Part shown: positions 55,947 to 64,000 of the stretch, piece by piece | How the letters are laid out: each line of letters begins with the position of its first letter | How positions within the stretch are numbered: position 1 is the first letter of the stretch | Assembly (NCBI GenBank): GCA_030412805.1 | Contig: JASJFJ010000004.1 | Coordinates: forward strand, 4,216,001 to 4,280,000 | From: Westerdykella aurantiaca | Taxonomy: Eukaryota; Ascomycota; Dothideomycetes; Pleosporales; Sporormiaceae | Direction of reading: 5' to 3' | DNA length: 64,000 bases | Program-made: the position numbers and the translations under genes | The notes under the pieces: model-generated | Seen by the model: only the letters and a program-made list of their open reading frames with translations | Database searches by the model: none | Told to the model about the DNA's origin: nothing

Positions 55947-58367
55947 TCAAGTCTTTGTCACAAATCGATACCGGTAAAGCTGCTTCTCCCCGGCTGTCTC
56001 CTCCGCAACGCCGCACTCCTGTCTCCCCCACTCCCGCATCAACACTTTGCCCATCAGCTCCTTCTCGCCCTTCAGCTTGCCTACACCTTCCGCCCACTGG
56101 TCATCCCGCTTGCCGACGATCACCTTGGACCGCTCCTTAAGCATCTTAGACAGCATTGCGGCGAGCCGCTCGTCCATCTCTCGGTTGATGGCTTCGAAGT
56201 CGGCGCGCTGGCTTTCGGCCTCCTTGCGGAGCTTCTCGATGGTTACGGTCAGGTTGTGGTTCTCTGTGCGGAGGGAGTCGAGCTCCGAGTGCACAGCGGC
56301 AGTGGTCTGGGCCTTCTTGCGGAGAGCCGTGGATTCCGATTTGAGGGCCTTGATGTCCGACGCTTGTTTCTTGACTAGCGTGCGCAGGTGGGAGATCTCG
56401 ACGTCCTTGCCGTCATGATGGGCGGACAGAACGGAAGTCTCGCCTTCGGAGTCACTGTCTTCTGCGGGTTTGGCCTCGAGTTCCTTCCTAAGCTTGTCCA
56501 ATTGCCCGTTAGCTCTCTTGAGATCTTTGACGAGCCTCCTCTTTTCACTGCGCTCAGCCTCCAACATGGCGCCCACTTTGCGGACCGCATCTTCGGCCTT
56601 CGATCGCACATCGTCCATCCGCGCCTCGTGGTCCTCTACTAGGCCGTCATGCTCAGACTGCAGGTCTTTCAGTCGCGACTCGGCTTCCACCTTCACCTCC
56701 TTCATCCTGTTCAGCTTTCTCTCAACGTCGCCAACCCTTCTGTCTGCCTCTTTCCGTGCATCGCCCAACCGCTCGTCGGCAGCCTCCAGGTCGTTTTCGA
56801 GCTGTTCCACATCAGCCTGCACTTTCGACCGCTCACGATGAGCATCCGCGAGCTGCTGGCGCAGCGCAGATATGGTGGCCTCGAGACCTTCAATTCGGCC
56901 ATCTGCTGCAGCTAACCGCTGCTCTAACAAGGCCTCATTTGCGGCATCTCGGTGACTTTGTGGAGCAGGCCGTTGGGTCAGTTCGGCCTGAGCCTCTTTC
57001 CGAGCGTTCTCGGCATCTCTGGTCGCCTTTTCCAGCGCAAACTGGAGGCCCTCTGCCCTGGTCTGAAGCGCGGAAAGCTTGTCCTCCAAGTCCTCTCGTT
57101 CCTTGGCGAAGTCCTGCTCAAGACTGTGCCGGCCCACCACATAAGCGCCTTGCGCGCTATCTACTTTCTGGTCTTTCTCTTTCGTCTGCCGGATCTCGTC
57201 CAACTCGGAACGCAATCGATGAAGCAATTCATCTCTTTGTTCGATTTCGTGCGCCATGGTTTTCCTATTTTCTTCGGACGCTCTCAATTGCCTGTCGAAC
57301 TCCTCCCTTTGGCTCTGTAGCTTCGACAGGTTCTGGATTCGCAGCTCGTCTCCCAACTCCTGCATTCTGCCCTCTAGTTCCTGTTCCTTTTGCTTGACCA
57401 GCGCTGCAGCGTCAAGGTTCCCAGATTGTTGTTCGTGCCTCCATTTCGTATCTTCACTCCTCAATGCGGCAATCTCCTCTTTCTTCTGGAAATTCTCCGT
57501 GCGCGCAGCATCCAGCTCGGACCGTGTATAAGCAAGAATGGTCTCGAGTTCGGTGATGCGGGTCCGCGATGTGAGCTCCTGCTGCTCCAAACGCGCTTGC
57601 AGGTCCGCCATTTGATCTTGCAGCACGCCATAGTCTGGGATATCCACTTGAGACGCAGGTTTGGGAATATGATGAATAACGGTTTCCTGCGTGGGTTTGC
57701 GGGGGGTCTCATAGTCTTCGACGGTGGCCTGTAGAGAGCGCGCTTTTGAACCTGCAGGCGTCGGGACTTGCAGCAAATTGCCCTTCATGATTCTCAAAGG
57801 TGTCGAAGTGATGGCTCCGGGCAGGTCGGTGTCAGGTAATGCGCTCAGGTAGCTCATTACCTTCTCATCGTTCTCCATTGACACTACTGAAGGCCCTTCC
57901 TCCGGGTTTTCTGGCCCCCCATCCTTCACGCGCAAGGTGGGCGACGCTGATCCCCCTTGCGACGCTCCGCGCTCGCCTGTTGTATCCTCCAGAACAGCTC
58001 GGTCGCCTTCTTCAGTCGCGTCTTGCATGTTGGTGTGTTGCGTTGCGTCTCCACGCACCTGTTCGACGCGCGTATGCGCCTCTTTGCGCGACTTGATGTG
58101 CGATATGGGCAGATCGGCCGTCATCCAATATGTCATGTTCATCGTGAAATCTTCTGGTCCGCCAATGTCGCTCGTATCCACCACATCGACTTTCGGCGCA
58201 TGCTCTTCTTCCATTCCGCTTGAATCGAACGTCGAGTTGAGCCCTAGCGCGTCCAGATCGACTTCATATTGTGAACCTTCTTCGGAGGTGGGGTGGTGGA
58301 GTGGGCTACGCTGCGACGATCGGTACCGCGTTGGGCTCGCGGTGTATGAGGAGTGTGAGTGCGGCAT
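55947..58367 (-). CDS. Long coiled-coil protein (806 aa), spindle/cytoskeleton type
   Basis: A single-exon model. Residues 1-70 are Ser/Pro-rich and acidic (YRSSQRSPLHHP; EVDLDALGLNSTFDSS). A short conserved-looking block follows (DFTMNMTYWMTADLPISH). From about residue 240 to 770 almost everything is heptad-rich Glu/Lys/Arg/Leu/Gln coiled coil with several breaks. There is no membrane helix or globular domain. The layout resembles fungal proteins annotated 'M protein repeat' and microtubule-organising-centre scaffolds, but I cannot name the family. A 5' intron altering the first residues cannot be excluded. Confidence 0.78.
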   Translation of the reverse strand: MPHSHSSYTASPTRYRSSQRSPLHHPTSEEGSQYEVDLDALGLNSTFDSSGMEEEHAPKVDVVDTSDIGGPEDFTMNMTYWMTADLPISHIKSRKEAHTRVEQVRGDATQHTNMQDATEEGDRAVLEDTTGERGASQGGSASPTLRVKDGGPENPEEGPSVVSMENDEKVMSYLSALPDTDLPGAITSTPLRIMKGNLLQVPTPAGSKARSLQATVEDYETPRKPTQETVIHHIPKPASQVDIPDYGVLQDQMADLQARLEQQELTSRTRITELETILAYTRSELDAARTENFQKKEEIAALRSEDTKWRHEQQSGNLDAAALVKQKEQELEGRMQELGDELRIQNLSKLQSQREEFDRQLRASEENRKTMAHEIEQRDELLHRLRSELDEIRQTKEKDQKVDSAQGAYVVGRHSLEQDFAKEREDLEDKLSALQTRAEGLQFALEKATRDAENARKEAQAELTQRPAPQSHRDAANEALLEQRLAAADGRIEGLEATISALRQQLADAHRERSKVQADVEQLENDLEAADERLGDARKEADRRVGDVERKLNRMKEVKVEAESRLKDLQSEHDGLVEDHEARMDDVRSKAEDAVRKVGAMLEAERSEKRRLVKDLKRANGQLDKLRKELEAKPAEDSDSEGETSVLSAHHDGKDVEISHLRTLVKKQASDIKALKSESTALRKKAQTTAAVHSELDSLRTENHNLTVTIEKLRKEAESQRADFEAINREMDERLAAMLSKMLKERSKVIVGKRDDQWAEGVGKLKGEKELMGKVLMREWGRQECGVAEETAGEKQLYRYRFVTKT

Positions 58368-58735
58368 GTCGCATAGTACTGGCAGTCAACTGTGGGAAAT
58401 GCGCCGTTATGGTGAAATGGGGTAATAATTGTTCGCGTCGCACGCGTGGTTGTTTGTTGTGGGTCATGATGTTGCTATGGGGGCGCTGCTGATGTAAACA
58501 GTCTTGGCGAGATGCCGTCACCGAGGGGAGTGAAAGTCTGAAGCAACATTCTAGTATCATGAAATCATCCTCCAAACACCCATTTCAATCTCACCGTAGT
58601 ATTAATACATTCATTGGCTACTTATCAGAAAGGCAGGTCCTTCTCCTGTGCCTTTGGACGCTGTATCTTCCTGATCTCAATTTCCGCCAAAGCATGAAGA
58701 GACGAAAATGTCGCAGTTAGTACATTGCGATACGG
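58368..58735. other. Intergenic, 0.37 kb
   Basis: Promoter of the coiled-coil gene and 3' flank of the next gene, both transcribed leftward. Nothing recognisable. Confidence 0.4.
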
Positions 58736-60325
58736 TCATCGCATGACCAAGGATGCTCTATTATCTTCAGCATCCAATATCTCCCAGTCAGCATCCCCTC
58801 CCAAGCCCCTCTTTTGTATCCAGGGCTTCCAGCCCGGCTCCTCTCCTCCCGCGAAAGCGTCATCTTCCCAGGCGTTGTTCCAGTGCATAATGTCTTTAGC
58901 CAGGAACTTCTTGGTTGGTCCCGGCACATCCTGGATTCCTTCATGTCTTGCCTCTTCCCTCAGCTGACCGAGTATAGTACAAAGCAGGTTATAGTCATCT
59001 ACGGGACCTCTGTTGGAGCCTCCATGGACGCCCTTGCGGAAGACGAGGTTCTCAGTCTTCCCCTTGCCGTAGATGTCCACATATTCCTTCATGAGGAGAC
59101 AGGTCTCGTCGATTTGCTGGATAGTCGCATCCCTTCCCATTGCTACTAGGATGCCTTTCTCTTCCGACTCGGCAATATCCAGCAGCACCTCCTCAAATGT
59201 CGATTTGATGGCGAGACTGTTCTGGTACAACTTGTTCCCCTCGCCCTTTGCGAGAAATCCCCAGCTTCCCACGGTGCTGACGACTTTTCTCTGGAGTCGG
59301 CGTTGGAAGTAGAAGAAGTAGTGACAGAGTACTGCTACGTCGTCTGTATCGAAGACTCGTTCCTCGATCCAGGAGCCCCCATACAATACGTTGGCTTCCA
59401 GCTTACGGATACGTCTCCGAAGGCTGACATCCGGCTTCCAGAAGGGGAACAGGCGAAATATGCGGCGCTGAAGGCCTCTGAAATGCGTCTTGGATACCAC
59501 GATAGAGTCATCTTGCCGCTTGGCCAAGGGATACCGGCCCGGAACTGGAGCGTTCCGATTATCGAGGAATTCGGCCTTGAAGTGATCTGGGGCGTCTATT
59601 CGTGCTTTCGAGAACATCCATTGAGGAATGTGGAGGCATCGGTCGTCTGTTTTGTGCCTTCGCACCCGCATCAAAAGCCCTACAAGGTCGCGCTGACCGG
59701 AAGCCACATGTATCTTCTGCCCCATATGTGCTGCCGCTTGCTGTAGCTTTTCGCCCAACCTTTCGATCTCACCAACTGGAGCAATGGATTGGTGCAACGC
59801 CTGGCTCGTATCTAGCCACATGCAGCTGGTAGCAAGCACTGTACCGAGCTCTTTCACCAACCGCACTGCATCCTCCAGGCTACCATGTTCCCGGATGGCG
59901 GAGACCACAATGGCGGCTGCTTGTTCGAGATCGAAGCGTGTGCGGGTCCGCATGAAATTTTTCAAGTCATCCTTGGATACCTTGCTCGAACAGGCGGCCA
60001 GGTTGGCAGTGAATCGTCGCAACTTCATAGGGTCCACTGGTATCTCAGTGCATCTTCCGCGTGCTCCAATAGCCTCAGCAGCTTGTTCGACGACGATTTG
60101 AGGGGGTTGGTAGTCTCTCAAATCTTTCGGAGGGCCCACGATTATGGCATCGTCAAGAGCGTATGACAACCAAGGGCTTATACAGGAAGATCCTTTCTCT
60201 GTGCCCTCTTCATTGTCAACTGCCAGCCGGTCCGCCTCCGGAGGAAATTCACGTCGTGTTGGAGCGCCGCTCATCCACACCATCCCCTGTATGGTTTGAA
60301 GGGTGTATGGGAGGTTTACCGCCAT
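58736..60325 (-). CDS. Uncharacterised 529-aa fungal protein
   Basis: One long exon. I do not recognise a family. The chain is soluble, without signal peptide or membrane helix. It has a helical middle part (FDLEQAAAIVVSAIREHG; LEDAVRLVKELGTVLATSCM), a Trp/Arg-rich section (HIPQWMFSKARIDAPDHFKA; LQRRIFRLFPFWKPDVSLRR), and a C-terminal helical part (NLLCTILGQLREEARHEG). The start could be the first Met or an internal Met at MSGAPTRREF about 18 residues in. Frame length and codon use support a real gene; function unknown. Confidence 0.72.
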   Translation of the reverse strand: MAVNLPYTLQTIQGMVWMSGAPTRREFPPEADRLAVDNEEGTEKGSSCISPWLSYALDDAIIVGPPKDLRDYQPPQIVVEQAAEAIGARGRCTEIPVDPMKLRRFTANLAACSSKVSKDDLKNFMRTRTRFDLEQAAAIVVSAIREHGSLEDAVRLVKELGTVLATSCMWLDTSQALHQSIAPVGEIERLGEKLQQAAAHMGQKIHVASGQRDLVGLLMRVRRHKTDDRCLHIPQWMFSKARIDAPDHFKAEFLDNRNAPVPGRYPLAKRQDDSIVVSKTHFRGLQRRIFRLFPFWKPDVSLRRRIRKLEANVLYGGSWIEERVFDTDDVAVLCHYFFYFQRRLQRKVVSTVGSWGFLAKGEGNKLYQNSLAIKSTFEEVLLDIAESEEKGILVAMGRDATIQQIDETCLLMKEYVDIYGKGKTENLVFRKGVHGGSNRGPVDDYNLLCTILGQLREEARHEGIQDVPGPTKKFLAKDIMHWNNAWEDDAFAGGEEPGWKPWIQKRGLGGDADWEILDAEDNRASLVMR

Positions 60326-61141
60326 AGTCGCAGGAGGGCCAAGAACTTTTGGTCTGGGTTGTATTGACCGTATGCTGGAGTCTTCACGAGAGAGGACACT
60401 GCTAATGAAATTAGCAGGTTGTCGAGGGCCCTTTGTTTTCGTTGCAAGGGAGAAAGCTTATAGGTCCACCCGACAGCACGCCCCAATGGATGAGTCACTC
60501 TCAGAAGGGCGTTTCACGCTCAACTTAACCCCAAACAACACAAATGTGTTGTAGGTGAGGGGCGCGAACCTAAGGGCGCACATAACATTGACCGAGCCAC
60601 GACCAGGCAGCCACTTCAGCCCTTACTCGTCGCCAAAAATCCCATTTTGGTCTACACTCAGATCCCATCTAGGCTTCACTTTCTCGTTTCTTATTGCCCC
60701 TTCCGAGGTCGTTCGTTGATTTCCTATGGTGCACAGCCACACAGACCTTTCTGTGCCGCGTTGTTTTCTCTCCCCTTCACCTGCAAGTCACGTGAACTAA
60801 TGGATGCCTCAGGTGCCTAACGCCTTGGCTGTGTCCACCGTCGCAGGCAGTATCCTCTTTTTTTTAATTTACTGGCATGAAAATCCTTAACGCCACAGCA
60901 AAGGAAGGGCTTGTACAAGAAAAGGGCACAAGGGAGACAATAATATCCGTGCATCGAAAAGATGAAGACATCAAGGATTTGGTTCTACGAAAGAACATCC
61001 ACTTGGACCCAGAGTGGTCACTCAAAAAGGATGTCATGCTGAAACATGGCACGACGCTAAGTTGACAATGAGTCTCTCGGATTTCGAGTTGTATAAGATG
61101 TGATCTCAGCAGTTCGACCAGGTGTCCGCTCATATCTGGCA
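60326..61141. other. Intergenic, 0.8 kb
   Basis: Promoter of the 529-aa gene and 3' flank of the DUF8021 gene. Two small opposing frames at 60864-61142 and 60877-61065 overlap and neither is supported. Confidence 0.4.
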
Positions 61142-62014
61142 CTACGCGGATCCTCCCAACGACCTCCGCACCTTCGAAAGCCGTTGTCCAGGAATTCCAG
61201 TTCCATTCAAACCGCAGCCAGGATGTCCCTCACACGTCGATATCGTATGTATATATCTGATCTTTCCCTTCTCCACTCTAAACAAGTGGGAGTCAGGCGT
61301 CGGCTCCTTACTCGCACGATCTAGGCCAGGGAACCCGACGTAGATATTGACAGCGCCCATCTCTACATCGACAACGTAGCGGCGGTCCGTAACCTTGATG
61401 GTACTTGGTAATCCAAGGTTGCACGTATTGTTTCCCGTGAGTCTGGAGTCAGTGTACGCCCCGCCTTCCAGCCTTGCACACGGTGTCCCGTAGGGGACTG
61501 TAACGTTCGCATTCGCGAATCTATCGAAGTAGGCATCACCGGCCGCTTTGATGACAGCAGGGTCGTCGTGTTCTGTCTGCGGGATTGGATCCCATTTTTC
61601 GAGCGAGTTGTAGTACACATATCCCGTCGCGTTGAACAACCAGTCTCCGGCATCCGTCACCAAGCTTTCGATTCTGGTAATCTTCGCTCCATCTGTCTCC
61701 ATCCGGGTGCCTATCACGTATGGATGGGAAGGATCTGTGACTATGATCTCTGTGAACGTGGTGCAGCGCGCTGGGTCGTGAAAGCTCCGGGTATGCGCCA
61801 GTTTGAGGGGTTTGGAAAGTATGCCAACACGGATATCCACTGTTTTGAACTGTTCAGTGTATGTGGTATTTTGTGTGAGGCCAGTCATGGCCGTGTAGAG
61901 GCCTTTGGATTGGGCATCGACATATTGTGAAGTTGTATTGCGTAGGAAGGGGTAGCCGCAATCTGCGAATGTTGTTGCGGCTAGGGCAGCAACAATGAGG
62001 ATTGAGCTCGTCAT
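61142..62014 (-). CDS. Secreted DUF8021-like protein
   Basis: A single exon of 290 aa. A signal peptide (MTSSILIVAALAATTFA) precedes DCGYPFLRNTTSQYVDAQSK. Six or so NxS/T sites fit a secreted glycoprotein. Fungal DUF8021 features are seen: IVTDPSHPYVIGTRMETDGA, the Asp/Trp segment DAGDWLFNATGYVYY, CARLEGGAYTD, and the terminal motif HLFRVEKGKIRYIHTISTC. The fold in this family is thought to be cone-shaped SnoaL-like; no catalytic role is established. The family call is from motif memory. The C-terminal 25 residues after CEGHPGCGLNG are basic and may be cleaved. Confidence 0.8.
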   Translation of the reverse strand: MTSSILIVAALAATTFADCGYPFLRNTTSQYVDAQSKGLYTAMTGLTQNTTYTEQFKTVDIRVGILSKPLKLAHTRSFHDPARCTTFTEIIVTDPSHPYVIGTRMETDGAKITRIESLVTDAGDWLFNATGYVYYNSLEKWDPIPQTEHDDPAVIKAAGDAYFDRFANANVTVPYGTPCARLEGGAYTDSRLTGNNTCNLGLPSTIKVTDRRYVVDVEMGAVNIYVGFPGLDRASKEPTPDSHLFRVEKGKIRYIHTISTCEGHPGCGLNGTGIPGQRLSKVRRSLGGSA

Positions 62015-62533
62015 TATGGACAGTCTTCAGAGGTGGATGGACGAAGCTCAGAGATGTGAGGAGATGGATTGCAATTCCTCTACAGCAGCGTACCGGACTC
62101 TTTCTATGCGTTCGCCGTATCATTCAAGCCCTGGGTCCATATATATGTCGATCTCTTCCATCCCTGCTAGCAATATCGCTCTCATTCTTTCTCCAACGGC
62201 AAGCAATCATTCACATCCTGTTTCTGAAGGATACTTCTCCGCATGTTCCGGCAGCCTTGGAATGCATCAATTATGCACAGAGAGCTTGCATCGGAATTGG
62301 AGAAAACTATGTTTTGCAGATTAATTATATATGTGTGGGGCCGGCTTTTGGACGTATCTGCAGGTACCCTGGATTTACCCCACACTTGGTCAGCGTAGCG
62401 GACTCGGTGAATTGATAGCGAGCGGCAGATCTCTATGGCGTAGCGTGTAGAGGAAAGAACGAGAATAGTGGACATATTAAACATGGTCAGAAATACCCAT
62501 TACTACATTTGTAAGTATATCCAGGTTTACCAA
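62015..62533. other. Intergenic, 0.5 kb
   Basis: Promoter of the DUF8021 gene, including CATATATATGG near 62138, and 3' flank of the next gene. No gene seen. Confidence 0.4.
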
Positions 62534-63622
62534 CTACCGACCACTTCCCTGCGCTATCGTTGCATGGTACGCCTTGACAGAGTAAATCGCCTGAATGATG
62601 CTGCAGGGAACCGTCACAACTGTCAGAACAGCAACCATCACGGTGACCCAGAAAGCAGCCCAATCCATTAGATTCCTCCGATCAGTGGCAAGTTGCTTCC
62701 AGGTCCTAGGAGGACTATTGAACGAGCGGACCAAAGTCTCGAGCTCTTCTCTCCAGTATACGTACTGAGCGAGGTCAGTCACACGTTTGGATTTGCAGTT
62801 GCCGAGTTGGTAGAACGATAAATGCCCATGTCGAGTTAGCAGTTGCTTCGTCGCAGGATCGCCGAAGGGAAAGAGGATATTTAGAGTGTCGAGAGCCTCT
62901 TCCAGGACATCTTTTGGTATGGGACAAGGCTCGCTGGATCTCAACTGGTTTCGCAAGTACACCTTGTGCTTGTATATGGTCAGGGTCTTGCCTTTGGGGT
63001 CTATTACCAAGTGATCTGTAAGGTATTCTGTCCATTGAAGAGTCATGCCGCAGACATTGACGAGATATGCCGCAGTGAGGTCGTCGCCGATATGCAATGT
63101 CGCACTAAGCTCATTCGTCTGTTGAGGTCTCGGCCACCTCCTCCGAATGAGTGCTTCCAGGGAAATATTGTCAGGCCAGTCCAGCGGCGTCTCAAGCGGG
63201 TACACTCCCCCAACAGCCAGCGATTGCGAGTTGACATGGATGTTGAGCCACAACCTCACGCCAAATTCCAGTGATCGTTGGATACAGCTCCTGTCAACAT
63301 TCAAGAACGTCTTAGAACACTCTATAATTAGACTCGAAAGCGGTACCGTGGTGGCAGACTTGACAGTCCGTACAAGGCTCGTTATGGCATCAGTTGTGTC
63401 GAGAGTGATCCGGCCTTTATGGTCGTCAATGCGGTAGACCTCGCTTTTAAGGTGGTCGAGGAAAGCCGACACCGCCTGTTCCTCGTCGAAGTCAGATGCA
63501 TGGATTCTGATGGGCCAGAAGTCTCTCGCAAGGGCCGAACGATGCTCCCTTCCCTCTAAATATGCGCTTCGGAAGATCGACATGCTGGAAAAGATGTTAT
63601 GGCCGTCTGAGTGATAAGGCAT
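62534..63622 (-). CDS. Uncharacterised tail-anchored 362-aa fungal protein
   Basis: One exon. I do not recognise a named family. A soluble N-terminal domain of about 310 residues contains DFWPIRIHASDFDEEQAVSA, RLWLNIHVNSQS and LGNCKSKRVTDLAQYVYWRE. Near the C-terminus a single strong helix follows (FWVTVMVAVLTVVTVPCSII) and the last 20 residues are polar, so the protein is probably tail-anchored. I recall similar lineage-specific proteins in filamentous ascomycetes, but that is an impression only. A second in-frame Met (MSIFRSAYL) could be the true start. Confidence 0.75.
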   Translation of the reverse strand: MPYHSDGHNIFSSMSIFRSAYLEGREHRSALARDFWPIRIHASDFDEEQAVSAFLDHLKSEVYRIDDHKGRITLDTTDAITSLVRTVKSATTVPLSSLIIECSKTFLNVDRSCIQRSLEFGVRLWLNIHVNSQSLAVGGVYPLETPLDWPDNISLEALIRRRWPRPQQTNELSATLHIGDDLTAAYLVNVCGMTLQWTEYLTDHLVIDPKGKTLTIYKHKVYLRNQLRSSEPCPIPKDVLEEALDTLNILFPFGDPATKQLLTRHGHLSFYQLGNCKSKRVTDLAQYVYWREELETLVRSFNSPPRTWKQLATDRRNLMDWAAFWVTVMVAVLTVVTVPCSIIQAIYSVKAYHATIAQGSGR

Positions 63623-63656
63623 TAATCGAGTTTCCTACCTGGCCGTTTATTTATCT

Positions 63657-63664
63657 ATATAAAC
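63657..63664 (+). promoter_or_regulatory. Candidate TATA element
   Basis: TATATAAA between two divergent gene starts, about 220 bp upstream of the plus-strand start at 63857-63881 and 35 bp upstream of the minus-strand start. Which gene it serves is unclear. Confidence 0.35.
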
Positions 63665-63856
63665 TTCAATCGTCAAATTCTGCCCTACTCTCTGCCTTGG
63701 CCTTGGTTCAGAAACGCGGTCGCTCAGCCGTACGGTGCAGCCTACCACATCCACGATATGCAGCCACACCGGATTCCTTCTTGGGGCCAAGACCAAAAAT
63801 TCATTCACATGCCCTTCAGCCTCCATACACATTTCAAAAGGCTGAAGAAGCGGTTC

Positions 63857-64000
63857 ATGCCCGCAACACTCCCCTCCAGCATGTCGTTGACAATAGAAGC
63901 CACTCGTCAAGCGGTCGCCGCAGAAGAAGAAGCCGGTGCTACTTCGAAGAGTACACTCCCTCCATTTAAAGCGGACTATAACCCACATATTCCCCATGAA
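63857..64000 (+). CDS. 5' end of an unidentified gene, runs off window
   Basis: A frame opens at Met 63857 (MPATLPSSMSLTIEATRQ) with a second Met at 63881 and stays open to the right edge, reading AVAAEEEAGATSKSTLPPF and KADYNPHIPHE. Composition looks coding, and the position after a TATA-like motif fits. No domain can be named from 48 residues; the competing frame ending at 63969 looks less protein-like. Confidence 0.4.
   Translation, partial: MPATLPSSMSLTIEATRQAVAAEEEAGATSKSTLPPFKADYNPHIPHE

Noticed and set aside
60550..60575. GGTTCGCGCCCC on the minus strand as a tRNA B-box
   Set aside because: The invariant A of GTTCRA is missing and no A-box or cloverleaf partner was found.
60864..61142. 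92-aa minus and 62-aa plus frames
   Set aside because: Mutually overlapping on opposite strands and neither has supporting features.
1..64000. CRISPR arrays, transposons, secondary-metabolite core genes, operons
   Set aside because: No repeat-spacer pattern, transposase, reverse transcriptase, PKS or NRPS motifs seen; the AMP-binding protein lacks the adenylation motifs and any carrier domain.

Overview
The window comes from a filamentous ascomycete (Pezizomycotina). Genes are intron-rich, with introns mostly 46-65 bp that start GTRNGY, carry CTAAC/CTGAC-type branch sites and end YAG. Several families are fungal-specific: DUF3433, DUF4748, LCL2, DUF8021, fungal septin and Pom34. Oxidative plant-cell-wall enzymes (cellobiose dehydrogenase, AA9 and AA11 LPMOs) point to a saprotroph or plant-associated fungus. 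A dothideomycete is my guess and not demonstrated. I rebuilt gene models by hand from splice sites and reading phase; nearly all multi-exon models give a coding length divisible by three.

Layout. 0-5 kb: a mitochondrial Mmc1-like gene running off the left edge, then calcineurin A. 5-13 kb: a secreted AA11 LPMO, a 2.5-kb gene-poor stretch, and a roughly 1,290-aa DUF3433 membrane protein. 14-19 kb: a MAT2B-like reductase head to head with the CFIm25 homologue, dephospho-CoA kinase, and an unknown protein. 19.7-31.6 kb: an unknown acidic protein, AP-1 mu, an NCS1 permease, a degenerate acyl-CoA-ligase-like protein head to head with Pom34, and a DUF4748 protein. 33-37 kb: a tryptophan-rich GPI-type protein, a 73-aa microprotein and a PSI-domain membrane protein. 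37.4-42.6 kb: cellobiose dehydrogenase (with CBM1) divergent from an AA9 LPMO. 43.4-51.5 kb: an unknown 202-aa protein, a Cdc12-type septin head to head with PWP2/UTP1, and a CASTOR-like ACT protein. 51.5-64 kb: a 2.8-kb gene-poor stretch, NOP10 head to head with LCL2, a long coiled-coil protein, an unknown 529-aa protein, a DUF8021 secreted protein, an unknown tail-anchored protein, and the 5' end of a further gene leaving the right edge.

How genes work together. The clearest functional unit is the CDH/AA9 pair: CDH is the known extracellular electron donor for LPMOs, and both genes share one 1.3-kb divergent promoter. Most other genes are housekeeping (signalling, vesicle traffic, rRNA processing, mRNA 3' processing, CoA and methionine metabolism) and are not an operon-like system. 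I found no transposon, CRISPR array, tRNA or rRNA gene, and no secondary-metabolite core gene. I did not find convincing evidence of a wholly new multi-gene system. The best leads are the CASTOR-like ACT protein, the pseudo-ligase, the tryptophan-rich wall protein and unusual splicing in the AA9 gene.
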